In this document: piece after piece, positions 15,805-23,633 of the stretch
Numbering within the stretch: position 1 is the first letter of the stretch
Layout of the letters: each line of letters starts with the position of its first letter
Assembly (NCBI GenBank): GCA_023416955.1
Contig: JAEZGM010000031.1
Span: forward strand, 124,001-188,000
Length of the DNA: 64,000 nucleotides
Origin: Bacillota bacterium
GTDB lineage: Bacteria > Bacillota > Clostridia > Oscillospirales > Acutalibacteraceae
Direction: 5' to 3'
The notes under the pieces: model-generated
The model's input: the letters and a program-made list of their open reading frames with translations, nothing else
The model's database searches: none
What the model was told of the DNA's origin: nothing
Position numbers and translations under genes: made by a program

Positions 15805-17298
15805 ATGACAAACAACATTCCTGTAGTGAAGCTCGGTATTATTTCCGTCAGCCGTGACTGCTTCGTAATTTCCCTTTCGGAGCGCCGCAGAAAAGCAATC
15901 GTGGAAAGCTATGCCAAGACAGGCGGCTCCATCTACGAATGCCTGACAACCGTGGAAAATGAAAAAGACATGCTCAAGGCTGTGAAGGAAGTAAAGAAAG
16001 CGGAATGCAACGCGCTGGTCGTATTCCTCGGTAACTTCGGCCCGGAAACACCGGAAACGCTGATTGCCAAAGAATTCGATGGCCCGGTCATGTATGTGGC
16101 CGCCGCGGAAGAATCAGGCAAGGATTTGATTAACGGGCGCGGCGACGCTTACTGCGGTATGCTGAACTGCTCCTACAATCTCGGCCTGCGCAAGCTGAAA
16201 GCAATTATTCCGGAGTACCCGGTCGGCACAGCGGATGATATTGCCGAAATGATTACCGATTTTGTTCCGGTTGCCCGCACGATCATCGGACTTAGCTCCC
16301 TGAAGATCATTACCTTTGGGCCGCGTCCGCAGGACTTCTTCGCTTGTAACGCACCGATTAAGGCGCTGTATGACATCGGCGTGGAAATTCAGGAAAACTC
16401 CGAGCTCGACCTGCTGGTTGCCTATAAGGAGCACGCGAATGATCCCCGTATCGCAGAAGTTGCTGCCGATATGGCGGCGGAACTCGGCTCCGGCAACAAT
16501 TACCCCGACTTTCTGCCCCGCATGGCGCAGTTTGAGCTGACCTTGCTTGACTGGGCCGACCAGAATAAGGGCTGCAAAGACTATGTTGTGTTTGCCGATA
16601 AATGCTGGCCCGCGTTCCCGAAGGAATTCGGTTTTGAGCCCTGCTACGTGAACAGCCGCCTTGCTTCCAGAGGAATTCCGGTTGCGTGCGAAGTGGATAT
16701 TTACGGCGCGCTCAGCGAGTACATCGGCGCCTGCATCACCAACGACGCCGTTACCCTGCTCGACATCAACAACTCCGTACCGAGAGATCTGTATGAGCAG
16801 GAAGTCAAGGGCAAATATGATTACGATTATACGCTGGAAGATACTTTCATGGGCTTCCACTGCGGCAACACTCCGCTCTGCAAACTTTCTCAGGGTGCCG
16901 TTAAATATCAGCTCATTCAAAACCGTCTGCTTGAAAACGGCGAAGAGCCGGACTTTACCCGCGGTACGCTGGAAGGCGACATGGCGGCAAGCAAGATTAC
17001 GTTCTTCCGTCTGCAGAGCGCGGCCGATACCACGCTGCACGCTTATGTCGCGCAGGGTGAAATCCTTCCGGTCGCAACCCGCTCCTTTGGCGGCATCGGC
17101 ATTTTTGCAATTCCCGGCATGAAGCGTTTCTACCGCCATGTGCTTGTTGCGAAGCGTTACCCGCACCACGGCGCGGTTGCGTTTGACCATGTGGGCAAGG
17201 CGCTCTACACGCTGTTCGATTACCTCGGCGTTGAGGACATTGAATTCAACCACCCGAGCAGCCTGCTTTACAAAGGCGAAAATCCGTTTGCGGATTAA
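15805..17298 (+). CDS. L-fucose/L-arabinose isomerase family protein
   Basis: A 497-residue protein of the FucI/AraA-like superfamily. The N-terminal part (KLGIISVSRDCF, then VVFLGNFGPETPE) forms a Rossmann-like domain. The C-terminal half carries the conserved CEVDIYGALSEYI with Glu and Asp metal ligands, NNSVPRD, and GFHCGNTPLC with the His ligand. Such enzymes interconvert aldoses and ketoses using Mn2+. With a xylulokinase-like kinase upstream, D-arabinose/D-ribulose, L-fucose or D-xylose are candidate substrates. RBS AGGAGG precedes ATG 15805; a terminator follows the stop by 31 bp. Confidence 0.85.
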   Translation: MTNNIPVVKLGIISVSRDCFVISLSERRRKAIVESYAKTGGSIYECLTTVENEKDMLKAVKEVKKAECNALVVFLGNFGPETPETLIAKEFDGPVMYVAAAEESGKDLINGRGDAYCGMLNCSYNLGLRKLKAIIPEYPVGTADDIAEMITDFVPVARTIIGLSSLKIITFGPRPQDFFACNAPIKALYDIGVEIQENSELDLLVAYKEHANDPRIAEVAADMAAELGSGNNYPDFLPRMAQFELTLLDWADQNKGCKDYVVFADKCWPAFPKEFGFEPCYVNSRLASRGIPVACEVDIYGALSEYIGACITNDAVTLLDINNSVPRDLYEQEVKGKYDYDYTLEDTFMGFHCGNTPLCKLSQGAVKYQLIQNRLLENGEEPDFTRGTLEGDMAASKITFFRLQSAADTTLHAYVAQGEILPVATRSFGGIGIFAIPGMKRFYRHVLVAKRYPHHGAVAFDHVGKALYTLFDYLGVEDIEFNHPSSLLYKGENPFAD

Positions 17299-17328
17299 TT
17301 TCGGCCGGAATAGATCGTAATATAATAA

Positions 17329-17370
17329 AGGGTGTTGCAAAATGATTTTTCATTCATGTTGCAACACCCT
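17329..17370 (+). terminator. Terminator of the sugar operon
   Basis: AGGGTGTTGCAAAATGA (17329-17345) pairs with 17354-17370 in 16 of 17 positions. The arm is a variant of the hairpins at 5963 and 12226. It can also serve merR from the other side. Confidence 0.75.
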
Positions 17371-17435
17371 ATTTATTAGAAAATGGCTTGTGGGTCTGGT
17401 TGGGTACGTCCATTATTTATGTGAAGCAGACGTGT

Positions 17436-17798
17436 TTATTTCGCGCCGCATTTTTCTTTATAACACTGAATTTTACAGTCTATTTTCGTAAGATGTCTTT
17501 TCAGGTTTTCTATTTCATCCAGAATATGCCGGCGCTGTTCATAAAAGATTTCCAGCCGTTGTTCCGCGGTATCGTCACCCTGTGCGCACAAGTCGAAGTA
17601 TTTTTTGATATCCTTGATCGACATTCCCGTGCTTTTCAGGCAGCAGACCATTTCGAGCTGTTCCAGGTCTTCGGCGGTGTAAAAGCGGATTCCTCCCGTT
17701 GATTTGTGAGAGGACAAAATGCCTTCTTTTTCATAATAACGCAGCGTGTACGGCTCAAGGTGGTACTGCTGTGCCGCCTGCGAAATGGTGCAATTCAT
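17436..17798 (-). CDS. MerR family transcription regulator
   Basis: A 120-residue regulator with the MerR winged-helix at residues 3-70: TISQAAQQYHLEPYTLRYYEKEGIL, then GGIRFYTAEDLEQLE, and a dimerisation coiled coil (IFYEQRRHILDEIENLKRHL). The tail KIDCKIQCYKEKCGAK has three cysteines that could sense redox state or a metal. It is divergently placed from the aldo/keto reductase operon, and the intergenic promoter has the MerR-type stretched spacer with a central dyad, so it probably activates that operon. Confidence 0.93.
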   Translation of the reverse strand: MNCTISQAAQQYHLEPYTLRYYEKEGILSSHKSTGGIRFYTAEDLEQLEMVCCLKSTGMSIKDIKKYFDLCAQGDDTAEQRLEIFYEQRRHILDEIENLKRHLTKIDCKIQCYKEKCGAK

Positions 17799-17903
17799 AA
17801 ATTGTCCTCCTTAGCTTTCCAAAACATTTTGTCAATATCATACCGCAGAACGTGCATTTGGTCAATACAGCTGTAAAACAGACAGTAAATTTAGGGATTG
17901 CTC

Positions 17904-17934
17904 TTGACTTAAAGTTGACTTTATGTATTAGTAT
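17904..17934 (+). promoter_or_regulatory. MerR-type promoter with 19-bp spacer and central dyad
   Basis: TTGACT (17904-17909) and TAGTAT (17929-17934) are 19 bp apart. TAAAGT (17910-17915) and ACTTTA (17918-17923) make a tight dyad inside the spacer. Over-long spacer plus central dyad is the established architecture of MerR-activated promoters. A second TTGACT at 17915 leaves some doubt about the exact -35. Confidence 0.6.
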
Positions 17935-17998
17935 ATACATTATGATTTCCTTAAATGGCAAAAGTCATGATTCGACGATTTATTTAGGAGGAATTGAA

Positions 17999-19174
17999 AT
18001 GAATAAACGCCCTTATAAGAATTCCGGGGAAGAACTGTCGCTTCTGGGATTCGGCTGCATGCGGCTGCCCAGACTTTACGAAGACAAACAGGATATCGAT
18101 TATACCCGCGGGCAGGAACTGATTGATTACGCCTATGCGCACGGTGTAAATTATTTCGATACCGCTTACCCGTATCATGGCGGTGAGTCCGAAAATTTTG
18201 TCGGCTGCGCGCTGAAAAAATATCCGCGTGAAACGTTTTATCTTGCCGACAAAATGCCGAGCTGGCTTGTGAAGAATCTGGGGGATGGCAAGCGGATTTT
18301 TGCGGAGCAGCTTCAAAAATGTCAGGTTGCGTATTTCGATTTTTACCTTTGCCACTCCATCAGCACGCTCGACGAATTTGTGAAGCGTTATGAGGATACC
18401 GGCGTTCTGAATTACCTTCGGCAGGAAAAGAAGGACGGCAGAATCCGCCATCTGGGCTTCTCCTTTCATGGAACCCCGGATGTGCTGGAGCAGCTGGTTG
18501 ACCGGCACGAGTGGGATTTTGTGCAGATTCAGCTGAATTATCTGGACTGGGATATGCAAAATGCCAAAAAAGAATATGAGATGCTGGAAAAGCGCGGGAT
18601 TCCCTGCACGGTCATGGAGCCGGTACGCGGCGGCAGCCTATGCAATCTCAGCGAGGAATCGGTTCGCATTTTAAAAACAGAACGCCCTGACCAAAGCCTC
18701 GCTTCATGGGCAATCCGTTTCGCCGCTTCTTTGCCGAATGTCATTACGGTTCTGAGCGGCATGTCCGCCCTCGATCAGGTAGAGGACAATGTAAAAACCC
18801 TAACGGATTTTGAGGCGCTGACGCAAAGGGATCACGCGGTACTGGAGCAGGCTGTGACTGCTTACCTCAAAGCCGGAACCATTCCGTGCACCGGCTGCCG
18901 CTACTGCATGGACTGCCCGGCGGGCGTGGATATTCCGAAGGTATTTGCGGTCTACAATGAATGCGCCACAGCAAACCACCTTCCGATTTCCTTTGCAGGA
19001 AGTGAAAGCTACGCGAAAAACGCGAAACTGTTTTCAGCGGCATACGAAACCATTCCGGCGGAAAATCGGGCGGAACATTGCGTGGGCTGTGAAAAATGCA
19101 TGAAGCACTGCCCGCAGCACATTGAAATTCCCGCGCGTATGCGGGAAATCAACGAACTGGCCGCAGGCCTGTAA
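17999..19174 (+). CDS. Aldo/keto reductase with C-terminal 4Fe-4S domain
   Basis: A 391-residue fusion. The first 290 residues form the AKR barrel: LGFGCMRLP, YFDTAYPYHGGESE with the catalytic Asp and Tyr, and the LGFSFHG segment. The C-terminus holds CTGCRYCMDCPAGVDIP and a second CVGCEKCMKHCPQHIEIP, which match two 4Fe-4S clusters. Such proteins are common in anaerobes; the physiological substrates are mostly unknown. The frame is open from 17852, but AGGAGG at 17986 sets ATG 17999. First gene of a five-gene redox operon opposite merR. Confidence 0.93.
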   Translation: MNKRPYKNSGEELSLLGFGCMRLPRLYEDKQDIDYTRGQELIDYAYAHGVNYFDTAYPYHGGESENFVGCALKKYPRETFYLADKMPSWLVKNLGDGKRIFAEQLQKCQVAYFDFYLCHSISTLDEFVKRYEDTGVLNYLRQEKKDGRIRHLGFSFHGTPDVLEQLVDRHEWDFVQIQLNYLDWDMQNAKKEYEMLEKRGIPCTVMEPVRGGSLCNLSEESVRILKTERPDQSLASWAIRFAASLPNVITVLSGMSALDQVEDNVKTLTDFEALTQRDHAVLEQAVTAYLKAGTIPCTGCRYCMDCPAGVDIPKVFAVYNECATANHLPISFAGSESYAKNAKLFSAAYETIPAENRAEHCVGCEKCMKHCPQHIEIPARMREINELAAGL

Positions 19175-19220
19175 ATATTGGTCTGTAAGTATTCCGGCAA
19201 AACAGAAAAAGGAGATTTTC

Positions 19221-19766
19221 ATGAGCAATACTGTTTCTTTCAATACCCGGAAGCTGTGCGCAGCGGCGCTTCTTATGGTTACTGCGATTTTGCTGCCCCA
19301 GCTTTTCCATCTGGTGGGGGGACCCGCGGCAGGGGGACTCTTCCTGCCTATGCATATTCCGGTTTTACTTGCAGGGCTGCTGCTTGGCCCGTTTTACGGA
19401 ACGGCGGTCGGCGTGATCGCACCCCTCGTGAGCTTTATGATGACGGGTATGCCACCAATTGCCATTCTTCCGTTCATGGTGGTTGAGCTCGCGTTCTACG
19501 GGCTGATTTCCGGCCTTTTGAGCGCGAAGGGCGTAAATCTTTATATTGCGCTGATTTCGGCCCAAATCGGGGGACGGCTGATCAACGCTGCCGCACTGCT
19601 GGCTGCGTCGGGGCTGTTTCACCTGAATGTGTCTCCTGTTGCGTCTGTGTGGGCCGCTTTGATTACCGGAATTCCCGGCATTGTGATTCAGCTTTTATTG
19701 ATTCCGGCCCTGGTAATACTGGTAAGGAAGGTGATTCATCTTGACGGAACGAATGAAGCTGGCTGA
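19221..19766 (+). CDS. ECF transporter S-component-like membrane protein
   Basis: A 181-residue protein with about five or six hydrophobic helices, and the family pattern PMHIPVLLAGLLLGPFYG followed by ISAQIGGRLINA. S-components bind a vitamin or cofactor precursor and dock onto a shared energising module, which is not in this window. Its place between an iron-sulfur AKR and flavin-type reductases hints at a redox cofactor such as a flavin, quinone or folate precursor, but this is inference. Start ATG 19221 with AAGGAG. Confidence 0.8.
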   Translation: MSNTVSFNTRKLCAAALLMVTAILLPQLFHLVGGPAAGGLFLPMHIPVLLAGLLLGPFYGTAVGVIAPLVSFMMTGMPPIAILPFMVVELAFYGLISGLLSAKGVNLYIALISAQIGGRLINAAALLAASGLFHLNVSPVASVWAALITGIPGIVIQLLLIPALVILVRKVIHLDGTNEAG

Positions 19767-20178
19767 GTCCGCTCTGCGGGAGAACGCAGCCGCATGCGCG
19801 CTTGTCTGCAAAGACGGTACCGTGGTACATTCCGAAAAAAGCGGCGTGCAGCCGCTCCTCGGTTGGCTTGGGCAGGCTCCCGATCTTTTAAAGGATGCCT
19901 GTATTGCCGATAAGGTGGTTGGCAAGGCGGCGGCTATGCTGATGCATTACGGCGGGGTAAATGAAGTTTACGCCGAATTGATCAGTGACGCGGCCGTGGA
20001 ATATCTTGAGCAGGCGCACATTCCTTATCAATTCAGTGAAAAAGCACCTTATATTCTGAATCGCCCGCAGACCGGCATGTGCCCGATGGAACAGAAATGC
20101 ATGGGGCTTACATCACCCGATGAGGCCTATGTTACACTGAAAAATATGGTGGAGGGAATGCGTCATGGTAACCATTGA
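19741..20178 (+). CDS. DUF1893 domain protein
   Basis: A 145-residue protein matching DUF1893. Features: ACALVCKDGTVVHSEKSGVQPLL at the N-terminus and DKVVGKAAAMLMHYGGV, a helix typical of the family and of the cytidine-deaminase-like superfamily. It ends with a short Cys-containing stretch GMCPMEQKCMG. Function is unknown; the family often sits with ferredoxin-nitroreductases. It overlaps the ECF gene by 26 bp and the next gene by 14 bp, so the three are translationally coupled. TTG 19741 is used here; ATG 19753 is a shorter alternative. Confidence 0.8.
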   Translation: MTERMKLAESALRENAAACALVCKDGTVVHSEKSGVQPLLGWLGQAPDLLKDACIADKVVGKAAAMLMHYGGVNEVYAELISDAAVEYLEQAHIPYQFSEKAPYILNRPQTGMCPMEQKCMGLTSPDEAYVTLKNMVEGMRHGNH

Positions 20179-20956
20179 TCATGAAAGCTGTATCGGCTGC
20201 GGCCTTTGTGTCAGCGACTGTCCGGCGAACAACCTGACTTTGCAGAACGGGAAAGCCACGGTGCGCAAGTCCTGTATTCAGTGCGGGCATTGCGTGGCAA
20301 TTTGTCCCACTGATTCCGTTGCAATTCCGGAATATGATATGGAGGATATTACGGAGTTCGAACCTGATACCTTCAAACTTGACCCTCAAACCGTGCTGAA
20401 CGCGGTGAAATTCAGGCGGAGCACCCGGCATTATCAGGACAGACCGATAGAGCACGGCAAGCTGGAGCAAATACTTCAGGTTGGGAGGTACACCGCGACA
20501 GCGGTGAACCATCAGGATGTCCGTTTTGTCGTGGTAACGGAACGACTCCCCGAGTTTAAAAAGCTGATCTGGAATTTCTGGCAGCAGAAGAGGGATGAAC
20601 TGAGAAAAAAAGATGATCCCCAGGCGCAGTGGTACGCCGCAATGTACCGGGCCTATGAGAAGCGCCCGGAACGTGACCCCTTGTTTTTTGGCGCGCCCGC
20701 GTTCCTGGCGGTTGCGGCAAATGTTCCTCTGGACGGCGGCCTTGCCGCTGCTAATATGGAAACAACAGCGGTCGCACAGGGACTAGGTGTTTTGTTCAGC
20801 GGGATGATTGAAAGAGCTGTGGAAGACTGCCCCGAAGCGCAGAAGTGGCTTGAGCTGGGAGAAAAGCAAATTACCGCCTGTATGCTGATTGGGTATCCGA
20901 AGCATGTCTACCGCCGTACCGCGCCCCGGCGCAGCGGCGATATTCTGTGGAAATAA
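20165..20956 (+). CDS. Nitroreductase family protein with N-terminal 2x[4Fe-4S] ferredoxin
   Basis: A 263-residue fusion. Residues 1-55 carry two four-cysteine clusters (CIGCGLCVSDCP and CIQCGHCVAICP). The rest is an FMN-binding nitroreductase domain beginning at RRSTRHYQDRPI, with GAPAFLAVAA and a C-terminal LIGYPK. The fusion suggests electrons flow from ferredoxin to FMN and then to a nitro, quinone or enone acceptor. Overlaps DUF1893 and precedes an FMN reductase, in a MerR-controlled operon. Confidence 0.92.
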   Translation: MVTIDHESCIGCGLCVSDCPANNLTLQNGKATVRKSCIQCGHCVAICPTDSVAIPEYDMEDITEFEPDTFKLDPQTVLNAVKFRRSTRHYQDRPIEHGKLEQILQVGRYTATAVNHQDVRFVVVTERLPEFKKLIWNFWQQKRDELRKKDDPQAQWYAAMYRAYEKRPERDPLFFGAPAFLAVAANVPLDGGLAAANMETTAVAQGLGVLFSGMIERAVEDCPEAQKWLELGEKQITACMLIGYPKHVYRRTAPRRSGDILWK

Positions 20957-20974
20957 CGAAAGGAAGATCACGAA

Positions 20975-21595
20975 ATGAATGTACTGATGATTAACGGAAG
21001 CCCTCACAAGAACGGATGCACTTTTACCGCGTTATCCGAGGTGGCGGGGCAGCTGAACGCGCAGGGAATCGAAACGACTATTTTTCAGCTCGGTAATAAA
21101 CCGGTGCGCGACTGCACGGCCTGCGGTGCCTGTGAAGAGACGGGCTACTGCGTATTTCATGAGGACGCGGTAAACGAATGCGTTGACCTTTTGAAAAAGG
21201 CGGACGGATTTGTTGTCGGTTCCCCGGTGTATTATGCCGGCCCCAGCGGAGCACTCTGTGCTTTTTTGGACCGCATGTTTTATCGTAAAGAAGAAGCTTA
21301 TGCGAATAAGCCGGCCGCGGCAATCGTCAGCTGCCGCCGGGGTGGCGCCAGCGCTTCTTTTGACCGCTTAAATAAGTATTTTACTATCGCGAATATGCCG
21401 GTCGTGTCCTCAAAATACTGGAATTCTGTCCATGGCAATACGCCGGACGAAGTACGTCAGGATCTGGAGGGCATGCAGGTTATGCGTACCTTGGGTCGCA
21501 ATATGGCATGGCTGCTCAAATGTATCAATGCCGCGAAAGGCGAGGTGCCCTATCCTGAAATGGAAGAACCCATCGGTACGAATTTTATCAGATAA
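20975..21595 (+). CDS. NADPH-dependent FMN reductase / flavodoxin-like oxidoreductase
   Basis: A 206-residue flavodoxin-fold protein. The phosphate loop is in MINGSPHKNGCTFTAL, followed by DCTACGACEETGYC, a four-cysteine motif common in the iron-sulfur flavoprotein group, and GSPVYYAGPSG for the flavin ring. It probably reduces FMN or a small acceptor. RBS AAAGGAAG before ATG 20975, 18 bp after the nitroreductase. Last gene of the operon. Confidence 0.9.
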   Translation: MNVLMINGSPHKNGCTFTALSEVAGQLNAQGIETTIFQLGNKPVRDCTACGACEETGYCVFHEDAVNECVDLLKKADGFVVGSPVYYAGPSGALCAFLDRMFYRKEEAYANKPAAAIVSCRRGGASASFDRLNKYFTIANMPVVSSKYWNSVHGNTPDEVRQDLEGMQVMRTLGRNMAWLLKCINAAKGEVPYPEMEEPIGTNFIR

Positions 21596-21612
21596 AGAAT
21601 ATAGTATAGAAG

Positions 21613-21652
21613 CAAAAGGCTCGGTATAACTGCCGAACCTTTTGTTTTTTCG
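21613..21652 (+). terminator. Terminator of the redox operon
   Basis: CAAAAGGCTCGG (21613-21624)/CCGAACCTTTTG (21633-21644), with one mismatch, followed by TTTTTT. It stands between the redox operon and the converging 3' end of cotJC. Confidence 0.8.
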
Positions 21653-21685
21653 ATTTAAAAGCATGGTAGAAAACCGTGGATTTCT

Positions 21686-22108
21686 TTATCTTTTCCAGCC
21701 ATTCATATTGTTGCCCGCGACATTGCTGCCCAGACCCGGGAACAGGTTTGTGCCGCCGACGTTGCTACCTGTGGTAGCGCCGCCAACGTTGCTGCCCATG
21801 CTCATGCCGCCGACATTGCTTCCGGTATTAGCACCGCCGACATTACTGCCCATGCTCATGCCGCCGACGTTGCTACCGGTGTTGGCACCGCCGACATTGC
21901 TGCCCATGCTCATGCCGCCAACATTGCTTCCAGTGGTAGCACCGCCAACATTGCCGCCCATACTCATGCCACCGACGTTGCTGTTCAGCATCTTGTTTTT
22001 GTTGACTCCCATGACGTTGCTGTTCATTGCCTTGTCAAAAGCAGGGTTGAAGGCGTAGAAGTTCTTGGAATCTAACTGATCGGTAATAATGCGCAGTCCT
22101 TCACCAAA
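21686..22108 (-). pseudogene. cotJC: cotJC, 3' segment (codons after Glu181) with Gly/Asn-rich tail
   Basis: This segment has no start codon of its own that explains it: the frame stays open upstream of ATG 22027. Read from the junction it gives RFGEGLRIITDQLDSKNFY then AFNPAFDK, the C-terminal signature of CotJC-type manganese catalases. It continues into a tail of 18-residue repeats (GSNVGGMSMGSNVGGANT) that occur about four times. It lies in the same orientation as the 5' piece at 57072-56656 and the middle piece at 48748-48617, and joins the latter in frame through the shared core CTTCACCAAA. It is either a dead fragment or the last exon of a gene repaired by excision. The Gly/Asn-rich tail is longer than in Bacillus CotJC. 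Confidence 0.85.
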
Positions 22109-22121
22109 GCGTACAAAAGGG
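22099..22121. other. Attachment site, left end of element B
   Basis: The core CTTCACCAAA (22099-22108) belongs to cotJC and is followed inside the element by GCGTACAAAAGGG (22109-22121). The mirror arm CCCCTTTGTACGC is at the other end (48600-48612). No gene is seen from 22122 to 22678; it is AT-rich with weak promoter-like boxes at 22499. Confidence 0.8.
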
Positions 22122-22678
22122 CAACAAAAACCGCGGTCGGTTCTTTCTGAGTTATCATTGTTATGAAAATGTATAAATTGTGTTAACTTGTATAGTCGAT
22201 TTTTTTGAAATATGCAATTGCTTATACTGGTACCTGCATCTCTGCTTTTAAAAATGAATTTGTTTTAAAAAAATCACAAGATAGTGTATATGAATTTTTA
22301 TATGATTGCAGCGAAACTTTAAGGAAAACCTCTTTGATCGCGCGGATTCAGAGAATGATTATTCTTAAGGAGCGAAAATTTAAAAAGATATATTCTCGAC
22401 TTATTTTTTCAGTGGAAATAAGTGTCATAACATTTCTATGAAATTTAGAATGCAATGAGATGCATGATTGTTAAATCTGTAAAATCGTATAATTATGCTT
22501 GACAAAGAGCAGATGAGCATGTAGACTGAAAACATCTAATACAATCAATTATCCAGATTATATGCTGATTTTTTAATGTGTCTTGTAGATTTTTGATACT
22601 TTTCATCATCGTATATAATTCTAAAATATGAATATTTATACATTTTCTGCTGCTATTTATAGATGAAATTCTGTAAAC

Positions 22679-22770
22679 AACCGCTTATCGCTGTTTCTTT
22701 AAGGCCTTGTTTGTGAAATGCAACGCTTTTTCAAATAAGGCCTTGTGAAGCAAAATGGCGATAAGCGGTT
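22679..22770. repeat. 92-bp palindromic hairpin upstream of the ABC operon
   Basis: AACCGCTTATCGC (22679-22691) and GCGATAAGCGGTT (22758-22770) are perfect 13-bp arms. Inside, TGTTTC pairs with GAAGCA, and AAGGCCTTGTTTG (22701-22713) pairs with CAAATAAGGCCTT in 12 of 13 positions, leaving a loop of under 20 nt. The right arm ends 10 bp before the RBS of the first permease. It could be a leader structure or a small palindromic repeat. Confidence 0.75.
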
Positions 22771-22796
22771 TGCCGTAAAAGAAGGGATCGTTGTTG

Positions 22797-23633
22797 ATGA
22801 GTCGAAAAAGACAGATTGTGCTGTCGGCTTTGCCAGCTGTTCTGGCGTTAGTATTCTTCTTTGTTCTTCCGTTGCTATTTATCTTGATTTCATCTTTTCA
22901 GGCAGATGGGTTCAAGTATTATCAGAAGTTTTTCAGTGATGGATTCTATTTGAATATTTTATGGACAACCATATGGATTTCAATTGCCGTAATGCTGATT
23001 ACACTTCTTCTGGGGTATCCGACAGCTTATTTTCTGGCGAGAACGCAATCAAAATGGAAAGGCATTCTGATGATTATAGTCGTCTTCCCGTTTCTGGTCA
23101 GCTCTGTGGTTCGTTCTTACGGTTGGATGGTAATTCTCGGCGACAATGGTTTGTTGAATCAATTCTTGCTTGCGTCCGGTTTGACCAAGCAGCCTCTTGC
23201 AATTATGAACGGTTACAAAGCCGTGATTATCGGCCTCGTGCATCTACTGTTGCCCTATATGGTCTTTTCGATTACGAGTGTTCTGAACAACATTGATGAT
23301 AATATCGAACTTGCGGCGAGCAGTCTGGGCTGCAACCCTGTTATGACTTTTTTCAGGGTTACGTTCCCGATTAGTTCACCCGGAGTTATTTCCGGCTGCA
23401 TCATTGTTTTTATATTAAGTATGACTTCCTATGTAACACCGCAATTGCTGGGCGGGTCGAAATTCCGAATGATGAGCACGATGATTTATCAGCAGATCAA
23501 CGTTACATTCAATTGGAGTTTTGCTTGTGCACTAAGCTATATTCTGATGGGCATGATTCTGCTGTTTCTGATTCTTTCCAATTTTTTGACGGCGGGGTTG
23601 GAAAAACGGGTTGGAGGTGGAAAACGTGAGTGA
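22797..23633 (+). CDS. Spermidine/putrescine-type ABC transporter permease (PotB-like)
   Basis: A 278-residue inner-membrane permease with six helices. The EAA loop is IELAASSLGCNPVMTFFRVTFP, and SSVVRSYGWMVILGDNGLLN matches PotB-type permeases. It pairs with the PotC-like protein to form the channel of an importer for polyamines or another small cationic or amino-acid-derived solute. ATG 22797 is preferred over the in-frame TTG codons at 22791 and 22794 because of GAAGGGA at 22781. The 92-bp hairpin lies directly upstream. It overlaps the next gene by 8 bp. Confidence 0.9.
   Translation: MSRKRQIVLSALPAVLALVFFFVLPLLFILISSFQADGFKYYQKFFSDGFYLNILWTTIWISIAVMLITLLLGYPTAYFLARTQSKWKGILMIIVVFPFLVSSVVRSYGWMVILGDNGLLNQFLLASGLTKQPLAIMNGYKAVIIGLVHLLLPYMVFSITSVLNNIDDNIELAASSLGCNPVMTFFRVTFPISSPGVISGCIIVFILSMTSYVTPQLLGGSKFRMMSTMIYQQINVTFNWSFACALSYILMGMILLFLILSNFLTAGLEKRVGGGKRE

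Noticed and set aside
21740..21990. Regular repeats resembling a CRISPR array
   Set aside because: The 54-bp period encodes the 18-residue Gly/Asn/Met repeats of the CotJC tail in frame, with no unique spacers.
21686..22027. Stand-alone 113-aa Gly-rich gene starting at ATG 22027
   Set aside because: The frame upstream of that ATG encodes conserved CotJC residues back to the attachment core at 22108, so it is the 3' part of cotJC.
22205..22441. 78-codon plus-strand frame
   Set aside because: TTG start without RBS, in an AT-rich region just inside element B; no recognisable protein pattern.
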